Notes under the pieces: model-generated
Database searches by the model: none
Seen by the model: the letters and a program-made list of their open reading frames with translations, nothing else
Told to the model about the DNA's origin: nothing
Made by a program: the position numbers and the translations under genes
Source of the DNA: Chitinophaga pinensis
GTDB taxonomy: Bacteria > Bacteroidota > Bacteroidia > Flavobacteriales_D > Crocinitomicaceae
DNA length: 64,000 bases
Assembly (NCBI GenBank): GCA_945883825.1
Contig: CAMCYF010000009.1
Span: forward strand, 1-64,000
Direction: 5' to 3'
Shown: positions 1 to 9,163 of the stretch, in pieces
Numbering within the stretch: position 1 is the first letter of the stretch
Layout of the letters: every line of letters starts with the position of its first letter

Positions 1-3000
1 TGATTAGATATTGTTGTCCCTATATTTACATTTGCAGAATTAGGAACCAATGAACTACCAATGGAAATATTTGTGATGTTCCAAGATTGTAAATTGGGGC
101 CATTTGGATCATTTGCCAAAGTAACACCAATTAGTTCTTCACTGCAAACTGCTGCGACTTGATTTGGAACCAGTGGTTCTGGATTTATAGTGAGTGTAAC
201 AGTAAAAGGAGTTCCCTCACAAGTTGCTGTACTAATTGGCACAATGGTATAAATAACATCTACAGGAGCATTCGTTGTATTTGTCCAAGCATCATCAATG
301 AGATTAGAGTTTAAAACTCCATTAGCAACGAGTGGAGTTCCTGCTGAAGCACTTAGGCCATTTGAGTTGATAGCAGTAATGTTATAAGTACTCGCAGTTG
401 GTCCATCAATATCATCCGCTAAAGTAAGTCCAGATGCAATATCGCTGCAAAGTGTTAAAACTTGGTTTGAGACAACAGGTTCAGGATTTATCGTGAGTGT
501 TACAGTAAAAGGAGTTCCCTCACATCCTGCTGCACTAATTGGCACAATGGTATAAATAACATCTACAGGAGCATTTGTTGTATTTGTCCAGGCATCATCA
601 ATTAGATTAGAGTTTAAGACGCCATTTGCAACGAGTGGAGTTCCTGCAGAAGAACTTAGACCATTTGAGTTGATAGTAGTAATGTTGTAGGAACTTGCAG
701 TTGGTCCATCTATATCATCCCCTAAAGTAAGACTAGTTGCAATATCACTGCAAAGTGTTAAAACTTGGTCTGAGATAAAAGGTTCTGGATTTATAGTTAG
801 TGTTACAGTAAAAGGAGTTCCCTCACATCCTATTGCACTAATTGGCACAATGGTATAAATAACATCTACAGGAGCATTCGTTGTATTTGTCCAGACATCA
901 TCAATGAGATTAGAGTTTAAGACTCCATTGGCAACGAGTGGAGTTCCTGCTGAAGAACTTAGGCCATTTGAGTTGATAGTAGTAATGTTATAAATGCTCG
1001 CAGTTGGACCATCAATATCATTTGCTAAAGAAAGGCCGCATGCAACATCACTACAAACTGTTGTGACTTGGTTTAACATTATCGGCTCTGGATTTACGGT
1101 AATTGTTACTGTAAAGGGAGTTCCCTCACAACCTATTGCACTAATTGGCACAATGGTATAAATAACATCTACAGGAGCATTCGTTGTATTTGTCCAAGCA
1201 TCATCGAATAGATTAGAATTTATAACACCATTGGCAACAAGTGGAGTTCCTGCGGAAGCACTTAGGCCATTTGAGTTGATAGCAGTAATGTTGTAAGTAC
1301 TTGCAGTTGGTCCATCAATATCATCCCCTAAAGTAACACCACATGCAATATCGCTACAAAGAATAGTGTCTTGCGCTAAAACTTCCGGCCTCATGTTTAT
1401 TATGATTTCTAAAGTATCATAATTTGTGCAACCATAAATTGTCGTGCCAATTACACTGTATGTACCAGAGGAGATAGGAAAAAAAGGGACATTGTTTATT
1501 ACACCATTGCTCCAAATATAAGTATCTGCACCTCCCGCACTTAAAGTTAAAGTTCCATTAACACAAAAATTTGTGTCTATTCCTGCATCAACTGTAGGAA
1601 TTGGATATACATGAATAACAATATTAAACGTATCAGCATTTACTCCGCAAGTAGACATTAACTGTATTTGATAATCACCTGCAGTATCGAAAGAATAAAA
1701 AGGATTTATAGTACCATCATATTGTTGACCATCAATGTACCATTGTTGGAAGCATGTTAATCCTATAATAGTTGTATTAAAAAAACTAACGGTATCTCCA
1801 ACACAAACTGCAGTGTCAGAAACTTGAAATAATGGTGTGGAAATACATTGTTGGCAGAGATAACCATCAGAAGGGTTAAAATCTATTACATTTGCTGTAA
1901 AAGAATAAGAGTCAATCCCCTCATTAGAAGGTTGAGTTAAAATAGGCGTAATTGATACCGATACATCTTGAAAAACTAAGGGTGGAGAATTTGTTTGGCA
2001 AGCAACAAACCCCAAACTATCTGTTTTAATAAATAATGGATCCATACTAGAATCAAAGTTCCCAAATATTGATGAACTGGAATAAGCAGATAAAGTAAAC
2101 CCGTTATCTGAATTATATTGCACGCCAATTGCTTTATCTCTTTCATCACCACCATATGTCCTCGACCAAATTTCATTTCCATTCTCATCCATCGTAAAAA
2201 GCAAAGCATCCCTTTCACTAAAATTTTGAATTATTCCTGCTGAAGGATTAATAGCAACGGGATAAGATGCGGTATTTCCAGCAATTGCATAACCACCAGG
2301 GAACAATTGTATATCTCTTGATTGATCTGAAGCAGGACCACCGACTGCTTTACTCCAAATAAGAGAGCCATCAGTTAAATTTAATTTCATAACAAGTATG
2401 TTTTCACCTCCTTGAGATCCTAAATAAGTAGGAGATGTTACGCAAACAGAATTTTCAATACTATTTACAACACCTTTTGAGGACCATTCAACATGATCAA
2501 CAGATGAATACCCAGCACCATATTTTTTTATCCATACCGTATTTCCAAGAGAAGTAAACCTACCAACGTATATATCACTTCCATTTCCAGTAGATGTAAC
2601 AATAATATCTCCATTACTTAATTCATCAAGCCAAAGGTTCATGCTTCCCATAAAACCTATATATTTCCTCCATAAAACATTACCTACAGAATCAGTTCGC
2701 ATTAAACTATTTTGTGCAAGATTAATAAAATCTCCATTAATTGCTTCATGAGAATATAACATCCAGTCACTTGGATATCTTTTAGCCCATTCTATGTTTC
2801 CATTAGAATCTAATTTCATATTAAAAGCCCTTGGTGACGTATTTGAAGGTCCAAGTCCGGATACAATAAATCCTCCATCAGAAGTTTGCTTAATACTTTT
2901 TCCACCCTCTTGAGAGCCAGTACCAAAAAGTTTAAACCAAACAATATTGCCACATAAATCTACACGATACACATAAATATCACAATCCCCATTACCTCCA

Positions 3001-3179
3001 TTACCTTCGTGTTGCCCTGTTGCAATAAAACCTCCATCACTCGTTACAGCGAGTTGAAGCCCCCCCTGCATTCCACCTAGATTATATTTCCTGAAAAAAG
3101 TGTTGTCTTGAGAGTTTACTTGAGTAGTAGTTAGTGTTATAAAACTTAAAAAAATAAGATTAATAAATTTATTTATCAT
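1..3179 (-). CDS. Large secreted repeat protein, probable T9SS cargo (partial, C-terminus off left edge)
   Basis: The reading frame is open from an ATG at 3179 down to the window edge, giving at least 1059 residues with no stop. It starts with a signal peptide (MINKFINLIFLSFITL). Residues ~25-430 carry recurring motifs of the type TSDGGFIVSG and KLDSNGNIEW, typical of delta-60/beta-propeller-like repeats in Bacteroidota surface proteins. An Ig-like region with a YIWSNG motif follows, then at least four near-identical 101-residue domains (CEGTPFTVTLTINPEP, then DIDGPTASTYNIT, then VDVIYTIVPIS) matching the PKD-like modules of gliding-motility/T9SS adhesins. A sorting domain is expected beyond the left edge but is not visible. 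The gene overlaps the end of the upstream small gene by 11 bp, so the two are probably co-transcribed. The substrate is unknown; an adhesin role is inferred from architecture. Confidence 0.85.
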   Translation of the reverse strand, partial: MINKFINLIFLSFITLTTTQVNSQDNTFFRKYNLGGMQGGLQLAVTSDGGFIATGQHEGNGGNGDCDIYVYRVDLCGNIVWFKLFGTGSQEGGKSIKQTSDGGFIVSGLGPSNTSPRAFNMKLDSNGNIEWAKRYPSDWMLYSHEAINGDFINLAQNSLMRTDSVGNVLWRKYIGFMGSMNLWLDELSNGDIIVTSTGNGSDIYVGRFTSLGNTVWIKKYGAGYSSVDHVEWSSKGVVNSIENSVCVTSPTYLGSQGGENILVMKLNLTDGSLIWSKAVGGPASDQSRDIQLFPGGYAIAGNTASYPVAINPSAGIIQNFSERDALLFTMDENGNEIWSRTYGGDERDKAIGVQYNSDNGFTLSAYSSSSIFGNFDSSMDPLFIKTDSLGFVACQTNSPPLVFQDVSVSITPILTQPSNEGIDSYSFTANVIDFNPSDGYLCQQCISTPLFQVSDTAVCVGDTVSFFNTTIIGLTCFQQWYIDGQQYDGTINPFYSFDTAGDYQIQLMSTCGVNADTFNIVIHVYPIPTVDAGIDTNFCVNGTLTLSAGGADTYIWSNGVINNVPFFPISSGTYSVIGTTIYGCTNYDTLEIIINMRPEVLAQDTILCSDIACGVTLGDDIDGPTASTYNITAINSNGLSASAGTPLVANGVINSNLFDDAWTNTTNAPVDVIYTIVPISAIGCEGTPFTVTITVNPEPIMLNQVTTVCSDVACGLSLANDIDGPTASIYNITTINSNGLSSSAGTPLVANGVLNSNLIDDVWTNTTNAPVDVIYTIVPISAIGCEGTPFTVTLTINPEPFISDQVLTLCSDIATSLTLGDDIDGPTASSYNITTINSNGLSSSAGTPLVANGVLNSNLIDDAWTNTTNAPVDVIYTIVPISAAGCEGTPFTVTLTINPEPVVSNQVLTLCSDIASGLTLADDIDGPTASTYNITAINSNGLSASAGTPLVANGVLNSNLIDDAWTNTTNAPVDVIYTIVPISTATCEGTPFTVTLTINPEPLVPNQVAAVCSEELIGVTLANDPNGPNLQSWNITNISIGSSLVPNSANVNIGTTISN
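136..1362 (-). repeat. 303-bp tandem coding repeat (about four copies)
   Basis: The sequence gttccctcac recurs at 211, 514, 817 and 1120, an exact 303-bp period (101 codons). Flanking blocks such as acatctacaggagcatt and gcaacgagtggagttcctgc recur with the same spacing. The copies are in frame and encode PKD-like modules of the secreted protein on the minus strand. High DNA identity between copies suggests recent expansion or gene conversion. The array may continue to the left of the window. Confidence 0.9.
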
Positions 3180-3489
3180 TATTTATAAAAATTTTGAATA
3201 ATTTAGGCTCATAGCCAACAAGATCTACTAGTTCTAGAATTCTTTTCTCTGATATTGATTTCTCATTATCCATTTGAAAAGTAATTGAATAATCCTCATG
3301 TTTGAGCATTTTTTTAGCTCCTTCTTTTTCTAGAAGGCTCATAAATTTTGGAGATAGATAAGGACACATCAAAGATTTTGCTTCAGCTGTAATCTTATAA
3401 TTAATTTGAGATGAGCAAGTTAAATAAGATGCCATAAAAAACATTAAAATAAAGTTTTGAAGTTTTAATGGCGTGAGAAGTAGTTTCAT
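3169..3489 (-). CDS. Small exported protein of unknown function
   Basis: This 106-residue protein begins with a hydrophobic signal peptide (about residues 10-27, ending near TCSSQ). The mature part is small and lysine/glutamate rich, with no motif I recognise. Its C-terminal half (ISEKRILELVDLVGYEPKLF) resembles the small secreted Bacteroidota proteins that sense or carry nothing obvious, so no function is assigned. Its stop overlaps the start of the following large secreted repeat protein by 11 bp. That overlap suggests translational coupling and a possible accessory role for the large protein, which is inference only. Confidence 0.6.
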   Translation of the reverse strand: MKLLLTPLKLQNFILMFFMASYLTCSSQINYKITAEAKSLMCPYLSPKFMSLLEKEGAKKMLKHEDYSITFQMDNEKSISEKRILELVDLVGYEPKLFKIFINNDK

Positions 3490-3674
3490 TTATTATCTGA
3501 ATTTTAAAAACAAATGTAGTGAATATCTCATAAATAATAACTTGTGCGCAAGAACTTCACATTAATACTACATTGTAAGACAAAATAAATTCAGAATAAA
3601 TAGTATCCTAAATAAATTATTGGATATTCGAATCAACATTTTTTTTGATAAACAAATAAGGATTCCGTATTTTT

Positions 3675-5294
3675 CTACAAACCATTTACAGAAGTATCCT
3701 TTGGAAATTTTACTGAAAAATTAAATTTCTTAGTGCTGCTTTCTCCAGCTTTTAGAGAAATCTTCCAAGTTACTAAACCTGAAGTTGGATTTAGTTTGCC
3801 ACCTGATAATTCTAGTGCGTTAACAGTAATATTTTTATCTTGGCTAATCGGCAATTGCTCTTCAATGGTGATTTCAACAGTCTCTTTCTTTGTGTTTTTT
3901 ACAACAATGTCATACGAGAACTTTTTCTCCTTCATATTCCCAAATAAATTACTTCCATTAACTTCGTTTAACTTAGTTCGTTTGATTATAATTCGTTCAT
4001 CTTTACCAAGCGATAAATTCATAGTATCCTTAGAGCTAGAATTTTGAATGTACGTTGTGCCAACAAAAGCACCATCAAAATAAACACTTCCTTCAGCATT
4101 TAATAGATTTAAACTTTCCCAATTTATAATATTTCCCATTAAAAAAGCATCGGAATTTAATTTTGGCGCACTTGCGTATTCATAATATGCATTTGCATTT
4201 ATTCTATTAATTTCAATTTGAGTTTCGATATTTCCACTTTTCAGGGTATATTTATTTTCAATCTCATATTCATTGTTTAATTGATTTTCAATTATTTGAG
4301 CATTCGACCATTGCATTGTATTCATTTTAACCTTTACTTCCTCTAATTTTTTCATCATCGGAGCAGCACTTTCCTGATCGCTGTTTGTTCCTCTCGTTCT
4401 ATAATCATCTTCTCGTTGGAAATTTAAATACCAAGGAGTTAAATTTGGCTTTTGAACACGATCTGTTGGATTACTTGTATTAAGTGAAAGCTTTACATCA
4501 GTCCAATCTTCTCCTGTGCTCTGATAAACTTTAGCTTTTAAGATAAACTCCATCGGACTGCTAGTATTTTTTACACGAATATCGTAAACGGGAGTCCACC
4601 TAACATTGCTATTTATTAGATAGGAAAATTCGAAGCTAGCAAGTGACTTAGTACTTGAATTTACCGTAACAATAATTTTACCTTCCGATTGATTTTGTTT
4701 GCTATTTAAGACACTTAATTGTTGATTTATTTTAGTAATCTGATTTTGTAAACCCTGATCTTTAATTCCTAAGTCAATTATCTCATCTTTTAAAGAATTT
4801 ATTTTTTTTATCTGATAATCAACAAGTGCCGTAAGTTTCGTTGCATCAATTCCGTTGTTAGCACCACCAATTGATCTGTTAGCTTGAAGAACGGCAAGCC
4901 CTTCATTGCATGCCATTATTTTATTTTGAATATATTTAAATTTAATCGTAAGAGAATCTTTTTCGCCTTCAAGCTTCGTGATTTCGGACGAAGTCTTTTG
5001 AATTTTTAAATAATTTTGCTGAAAGTTAACACCAACAATACTTGCTTCCCCAAAACCTTTTACAGAAATACTATTTGCATTGATATATGGTGATAATTTA
5101 TCAAATACAATTTCATTGATGCCTGCATTCAGATTTACCTTAACCGACCTGCTTACAAAAGCCCCACTTTGATAAATTCTAACTTTTTGAATTTCTGAAT
5201 TACTTACCCTTAAACTATTTTGAGTAAAGGTTTTTTCGCTGATAAATAGTAAAAAGAAACTTAAAATTATTGTTTTTGGAGTTGGATATTTCAT
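3675..5294 (-). CDS. DUF4140/DUF4139 (mucoidy inhibitor MuiA-like) exported protein
   Basis: The protein has 539 residues from the ATG at 5294. I prefer this start because a clean signal peptide (MKYPTPKTIILSFFLLF) follows; an in-frame ATG 26 codons upstream would put a polar stretch before it. The N-terminal DUF4140-like segment (VRIYQSGAFVSRSVKVNLNAG) is followed by a coiled-coil stretch (roughly residues 105-200, rich in K/E/Q/I heptads). The C-terminal DUF4139 beta-rich region includes RWTPVYDIRV and the conserved ending VTWKISLKAGES. Family members are widespread periplasmic or surface proteins of poorly known role; the name comes from a Pseudomonas mucoidy phenotype. It is divergent from uvrD, with about 170 bp between the starts. 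Confidence 0.85.
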   Translation of the reverse strand: MKYPTPKTIILSFFLLFISEKTFTQNSLRVSNSEIQKVRIYQSGAFVSRSVKVNLNAGINEIVFDKLSPYINANSISVKGFGEASIVGVNFQQNYLKIQKTSSEITKLEGEKDSLTIKFKYIQNKIMACNEGLAVLQANRSIGGANNGIDATKLTALVDYQIKKINSLKDEIIDLGIKDQGLQNQITKINQQLSVLNSKQNQSEGKIIVTVNSSTKSLASFEFSYLINSNVRWTPVYDIRVKNTSSPMEFILKAKVYQSTGEDWTDVKLSLNTSNPTDRVQKPNLTPWYLNFQREDDYRTRGTNSDQESAAPMMKKLEEVKVKMNTMQWSNAQIIENQLNNEYEIENKYTLKSGNIETQIEINRINANAYYEYASAPKLNSDAFLMGNIINWESLNLLNAEGSVYFDGAFVGTTYIQNSSSKDTMNLSLGKDERIIIKRTKLNEVNGSNLFGNMKEKKFSYDIVVKNTKKETVEITIEEQLPISQDKNITVNALELSGGKLNPTSGLVTWKISLKAGESSTKKFNFSVKFPKDTSVNGL

Positions 5295-5435
5295 AATATT
5301 TTTTTTGTAAAAATACCAATAAACATGCCATTTCTTGATGAATTTATAATTATAATAATAACTTAAATTCAAAAATTGTGTTAAAAACTTTTTTGATTTG
5401 TCTTTTTAAGTGAATTATTTGAGTTACATTATCCT

Positions 5436-5443
5436 TAATTTTG
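5436..5443 (+). promoter_or_regulatory. -7 box (TAATTTTG) upstream of uvrD
   Basis: The sequence matches the Bacteroidota TAnnTTTG -7 consensus and lies 19 nt before the uvrD ATG. No well-spaced -33 TTTG was seen. Confidence 0.5.
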
Positions 5444-5462
5444 ACCTTATTCAATTCTTTTC

Positions 5463-7736
5463 ATGTCCTACTTAGAAGATCTAAACGAAAGACAAAAAAT
5501 TGCCGTAGAAAATATCTATGGCCCTTCGATGGTAATCGCTGGAGCTGGCTCCGGAAAAACTCGTGTACTAACTTACAGGATTGCGTATATGATTGAGCAA
5601 GGAATTGATCCTTTCAATATTCTAGCACTTACTTTTACCAACAAAGCAGCAAGAGAAATGACAGATCGTATTGGTAAAATTATTGGGGCTTCCGAAGCAA
5701 AGAATATTTCAATGGGAACTTTTCATTCTGTTTTCTCGAAAATATTACGCTATAATGCAGATAGAATAGGCTTTCCAAGTAATTTTACGATTTACGATAC
5801 ACAAGATTCTAAAAGTCTGATTAAGGATATTATTAAAGAATTTAATCTTGATGATAAGGCGTATAAACCAAGTTTGGTTTTTGGAATCATAAGCTCGGCA
5901 AAAAACAACTTGATTTCTCCTGAAGAATATGCAGAAAATGAGGAATTAACACAAGCCAACAAACAGAGTCGAATACCGGAGATAAAACATATTTATATGA
6001 GGTATGCCAATCGCTGTCAAAAAGCCGGAGCAATGGATTTTGACGACCTACTCTACTTTACAAACGTTCTATTGAATAATTTTCCCGATGTCCTTCACTA
6101 TTATCAGCAAAAATTTAAATACATATTGGTAGACGAGTATCAGGATACAAATCATGCGCAATACTTAATTGTAAAAAAAATTGCGGCAGCATATGAAAAT
6201 ATCTGTGTAGTTGGTGATGATGCACAAAGTATTTATTCGTTTCGTGGTGCAAATATTGAGAACATACTGAATTTTAGGGTAGATTACCCAGATTTTAAGT
6301 TGTTTAAACTCGAACAAAACTACCGTAGCACAAAGAATATTGTAGAAGCAGCGAATAGTATTATTGAAAAAAACAAAAACCAAATTTTTAAAAATGTATG
6401 GACTGGAAATACTAAAGGCGAAAAAATAAAAGTCATACGTACACTCTCAGATAATGAGGAGGGAAGAGTCATTTCAGGGAAGATTTTTGATCTTAATCAA
6501 GAATCCGGTGCAAGCTTTAATGATATTGTAATACTTTACCGTACTAATCGACAATCTCGTTCATTTGAAGAATCCTTGCGGAAACTTAACATTCCATACA
6601 AAATATATGGTGGCTTATCTTTTTATCAGCGAAAAGAAATAAAAGATTTATTGGCTTATTTTCGCTTAACGGCAAATCCGCATGATGAAGAAGCAGTAAA
6701 ACGTGTTATAAATTACCCAAAACGTTCAATTGGAAAAACAAGTATTCAAAGTCTTTTAATTTGTGCAAATAAACACAATGTTAGTTTATGGGATGTGATG
6801 AGCGATTTTGAAAAATATCCCTGTGATATAAATAATGGTACAAAAAATAAAATTTATGATTTTGTTAGGATGATAAATAGTTTTAGTGCCGAGTTATACA
6901 AAATAGACGCTTTTCAACTAGCCGACAGAATTGCAAAGACAAGTGGTATCTTTGCAGAGCTTAAATCAGAAAAAGACAAAGGCACTGAAGAAATCGAACG
7001 ATTTCAAAATATTGAGGAACTTTTAGGAGGAATTCAAGAATTTGTAAAAAATTCTGAGATCGATGATTTTAAATCCTTAGCTGATTTCATGATTGATGTT
7101 GCTCTTTTAACAGATGCTGACCAAGATAAAACAGAAGAACGTAACCACGTTTCTTTAATGACAATTCATGCAAGCAAAGGATTGGAATTTCCTCATGTAT
7201 ACATTGTTGGATTGGAAGAAAATCTTTTTCCTTCACAATTGGTTTTAACTACCCGAACTGAATTGGAGGAGGAACGTCGCTTATTTTACGTTGCGCTAAC
7301 ACGTGCGATGACAACTTGCACCTTATCTCATGCTAGCACTCGCTTTACTTGGGGTCAAACTGTTAGCTCTGAAGCCAGTCGCTTTATTGATGAAATTGAT
7401 CCTAGCTATTTGACTTTTGATTCACCTCCACGTGGAACTGGAAGATCACTTATGAATGGTAATTTTGAGAGATCATTTTCTAATGGCTTGTCAAGACAAA
7501 CTGGAAGTGTTCCCGGAAATCTAAAGTCACTGAATGAAATAAATAAATTACCGTCTAAAAATTCGGAAGGCTTACATTTAATGGTAGGTAACAATGTTGA
7601 ACATGAACGATTTGGAAAAGGAAAAATAACACAACTCGAAGGAAGTGGTGCAGATAAAAAAGCAATAATTTTTTTTCCGCATCATGGAAGTAAAACTGTT
7701 TTGTTACGTTTTGCTAATTTAAAAGTTATAGATTAA
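5463..7736 (+). CDS. uvrD: ATP-dependent 3'-5' DNA helicase, UvrD/PcrA family
   Basis: This is a superfamily 1A helicase of 757 residues, the usual PcrA/UvrD length. It unwinds DNA in nucleotide-excision and mismatch repair and clears RecA or RNA polymerase from DNA. Visible motifs in order: Q-motif (LNERQKIAV), Walker A GAGSGKT near residue 27, motif Ia (LTFTNKAAREM), TFHS, Walker B region ILVDEYQDTN, motif III VVGDDAQSIYSFRGA, motif IV (QNYRST), VSLMTIHASKGLEF and motif VI RRLFYVALTRA. A C-terminal region with the VEHERFGKGKI motif is typical of PcrA tails. It heads a plus-strand run with the CAP protein and phosphoesterase genes. PcrA is an equally valid name. Confidence 0.97.
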   Translation: MSYLEDLNERQKIAVENIYGPSMVIAGAGSGKTRVLTYRIAYMIEQGIDPFNILALTFTNKAAREMTDRIGKIIGASEAKNISMGTFHSVFSKILRYNADRIGFPSNFTIYDTQDSKSLIKDIIKEFNLDDKAYKPSLVFGIISSAKNNLISPEEYAENEELTQANKQSRIPEIKHIYMRYANRCQKAGAMDFDDLLYFTNVLLNNFPDVLHYYQQKFKYILVDEYQDTNHAQYLIVKKIAAAYENICVVGDDAQSIYSFRGANIENILNFRVDYPDFKLFKLEQNYRSTKNIVEAANSIIEKNKNQIFKNVWTGNTKGEKIKVIRTLSDNEEGRVISGKIFDLNQESGASFNDIVILYRTNRQSRSFEESLRKLNIPYKIYGGLSFYQRKEIKDLLAYFRLTANPHDEEAVKRVINYPKRSIGKTSIQSLLICANKHNVSLWDVMSDFEKYPCDINNGTKNKIYDFVRMINSFSAELYKIDAFQLADRIAKTSGIFAELKSEKDKGTEEIERFQNIEELLGGIQEFVKNSEIDDFKSLADFMIDVALLTDADQDKTEERNHVSLMTIHASKGLEFPHVYIVGLEENLFPSQLVLTTRTELEEERRLFYVALTRAMTTCTLSHASTRFTWGQTVSSEASRFIDEIDPSYLTFDSPPRGTGRSLMNGNFERSFSNGLSRQTGSVPGNLKSLNEINKLPSKNSEGLHLMVGNNVEHERFGKGKITQLEGSGADKKAIIFFPHHGSKTVLLRFANLKVID

Positions 7737-7747
7737 AACCCTTTATC

Positions 7748-8341
7748 ATGAAAACAGCACTTTCATTTTTACTTTTTATCTTTATTTCTCCTCAGTATTC
7801 TTTTTCTCAAACTTGGTCCTCACAAGAACTTGAAAAAGCAAATACTTGCATCTTTATTAATGAATTATCAGAAATTGAAAAGGAGGCAATCCTCTACATC
7901 AATCTAGCACGTTTATTTCCATTGAAATTTGCAAAAATTGAGGTTTTACCATACTTCGGGCCTGAAAAATACGGTGCATACCTTAAAGATTCTCCCTATA
8001 AAGAATCTTTATTGAGTGACTTAAAAACTACAAAACCCATGAATACCTTAATTTACAATGTAGAATTGAGAGAATTAGCTATTTGTTTCGCATTAGAACA
8101 AGGTGCATCAGGATATATGGGGCATGACAGAAAAAAATGCGAAGGATTTTACAATGCTGAATGTATTGCTTACGATATGGAAACTGGCAAAGACATTGCA
8201 ATGCAACTCTTAGTAGATCACGAAGTTCCAAGTTTAGGACATAGGCAAGCTTGTTTAGACAGTGAACTCACGAAAGTCGGAATTGGTTTTAGTAAACACA
8301 AAAAAGCATTTTTTTGTGCAGTTTTAGATTTTTTAAATTAA
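7748..8341 (+). CDS. Exported CAP/SCP-domain protein
   Basis: The 197-residue protein starts with a signal peptide (MKTALSFLLFIFISPQYSFS). The body fits a CAP (cysteine-rich secretory/SCP/PR1) fold: a helix with EKEAILYINLARLFP, then YMGHDRKKC, and the signature-like GHRQACLDSELTKVGIGF near the C-terminus. CAP proteins are secreted; bacterial ones have unknown or varied functions. It follows uvrD by 11 bp and precedes the phosphoesterase gene by 6 bp, so it sits in an operon-like run. The link with uvrD looks organisational rather than functional. Confidence 0.8.
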   Translation: MKTALSFLLFIFISPQYSFSQTWSSQELEKANTCIFINELSEIEKEAILYINLARLFPLKFAKIEVLPYFGPEKYGAYLKDSPYKESLLSDLKTTKPMNTLIYNVELRELAICFALEQGASGYMGHDRKKCEGFYNAECIAYDMETGKDIAMQLLVDHEVPSLGHRQACLDSELTKVGIGFSKHKKAFFCAVLDFLN

Positions 8342-8347
8342 TGATCT

Positions 8348-8851
8348 GTGTCAAAAAAAATCGGTCTACTTTCTGATACTCACTCCTATTTAGATCCAAA
8401 AATCAAGGAATATTTTAGTAATGTTGATGAAATTTGGCATGCTGGAGATATTGGAAGCATGGAAGTTTTAGATGAACTCATAGCTTTTAAACCAACACGA
8501 GCCGTTTGGGGAAATATCGATAACCACGAAATCAGACAGGAAACAAAAGAATTTTTGCGTTTTAAAATTGAAGGTGTAAATGTTCTTATTACTCATATTG
8601 GTGGAAAACCTTATCAATATTCACTTCCCGCAAAAGAAGAATTAAGCCTTAATGGCGCACCAGATCTTTTTATTTGTGGGCATTCTCACATAACCTTAGT
8701 CCAAATGGATAAAAAACTCAACATGCTTTGGATGAATCCTGGCGCCTGCGGTTACAAGGGTTTTCATGCTGTAAAAACTATTTTACGTTTTTCAATTACT
8801 AGAGATAAAATACATGATTTAGAGCTTATTGAGCTTGGGAAAAGAGCTTAA
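8348..8851 (+). CDS. YfcE/MJ0936-family metallophosphoesterase
   Basis: This 167-residue, calcineurin-like phosphoesterase carries the expected dinuclear metal motifs: SDTHSYLD (D-x-H), HAGDIGS (GD), WGNIDNHE (GN(x)D-NHE), LITHIGGKP and ICGHSHI (GHSH). The family hydrolyses phosphodiesters such as bis-pNPP; the in vivo substrate is unknown. The start is GTG at 8348, right after the stop of the CAP gene, and gives an N-terminus (MSKKIGLLSDTHS) that fits the family. It ends 2 bp before the convergent gatC. Confidence 0.92.
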   Translation: MSKKIGLLSDTHSYLDPKIKEYFSNVDEIWHAGDIGSMEVLDELIAFKPTRAVWGNIDNHEIRQETKEFLRFKIEGVNVLITHIGGKPYQYSLPAKEELSLNGAPDLFICGHSHITLVQMDKKLNMLWMNPGACGYKGFHAVKTILRFSITRDKIHDLELIELGKRA

Positions 8852-8853
8852 TC

Positions 8854-9144
8854 CTATTTGTCCAATACTTTTGGAATACGGAAATAATCAGAGTCTTTTT
8901 TCGGGGCATTTCTTAAGGCCTCTTCGTGAGTAACCGTTATTTGAGGAATATCCTCACGCAAACGATTTACTTCATCAGACATAAAAATTAAAGGCTCAAC
9001 ATCTTTAGTATCAATTTCGCGAAGTTTATCCATAAAACCAATGATTTTTTCCAAATCAGCTTTTATCCCTGCCTTTTCTGCCCCTTTAAATTCAAGTCTT
9101 GCTAGATGAGCAAGATGATCGATCGTTTCAGTACTTATGTCCAT
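8854..9144 (-). CDS. gatC: Asp-tRNA(Asn)/Glu-tRNA(Gln) amidotransferase subunit C
   Basis: The 96-residue protein matches GatC in length and sequence: IDHLAHLARLEF at the start, DLEKIIGFMDKLREIDT and VEPLIFMSDEVNRLREDIP in the middle, and a C-terminal DYFRIPKVLDK. GatC stabilises the GatA-GatB complex that amidates misacylated Glu-tRNA(Gln) or Asp-tRNA(Asn). gatA and gatB are not in the window. It is downstream of plsC on the same strand, and a TAAATTTG box lies just before its start codon. Confidence 0.95.
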   Translation of the reverse strand: MDISTETIDHLAHLARLEFKGAEKAGIKADLEKIIGFMDKLREIDTKDVEPLIFMSDEVNRLREDIPQITVTHEEALRNAPKKDSDYFRIPKVLDK

Positions 9145-9148
9145 GTTG

Positions 9149-9156
9149 CAAATTTA
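9149..9156 (-). promoter_or_regulatory. -7 box (TAAATTTG) 4 nt before gatC start
   Basis: On the minus strand the sequence reads TAAATTTG-CAAC-ATG. This is a perfect TAnnTTTG box only 4 nt from the start codon, which would place transcription start at or next to the ATG (leaderless). Confidence 0.5.
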
Positions 9157-9163
9157 GTGAAAA

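Noticed and set aside
136-1362. CRISPR-like periodic repeats
   Set aside because: The 303-bp period is in frame, far too long for CRISPR, and encodes PKD-like modules.
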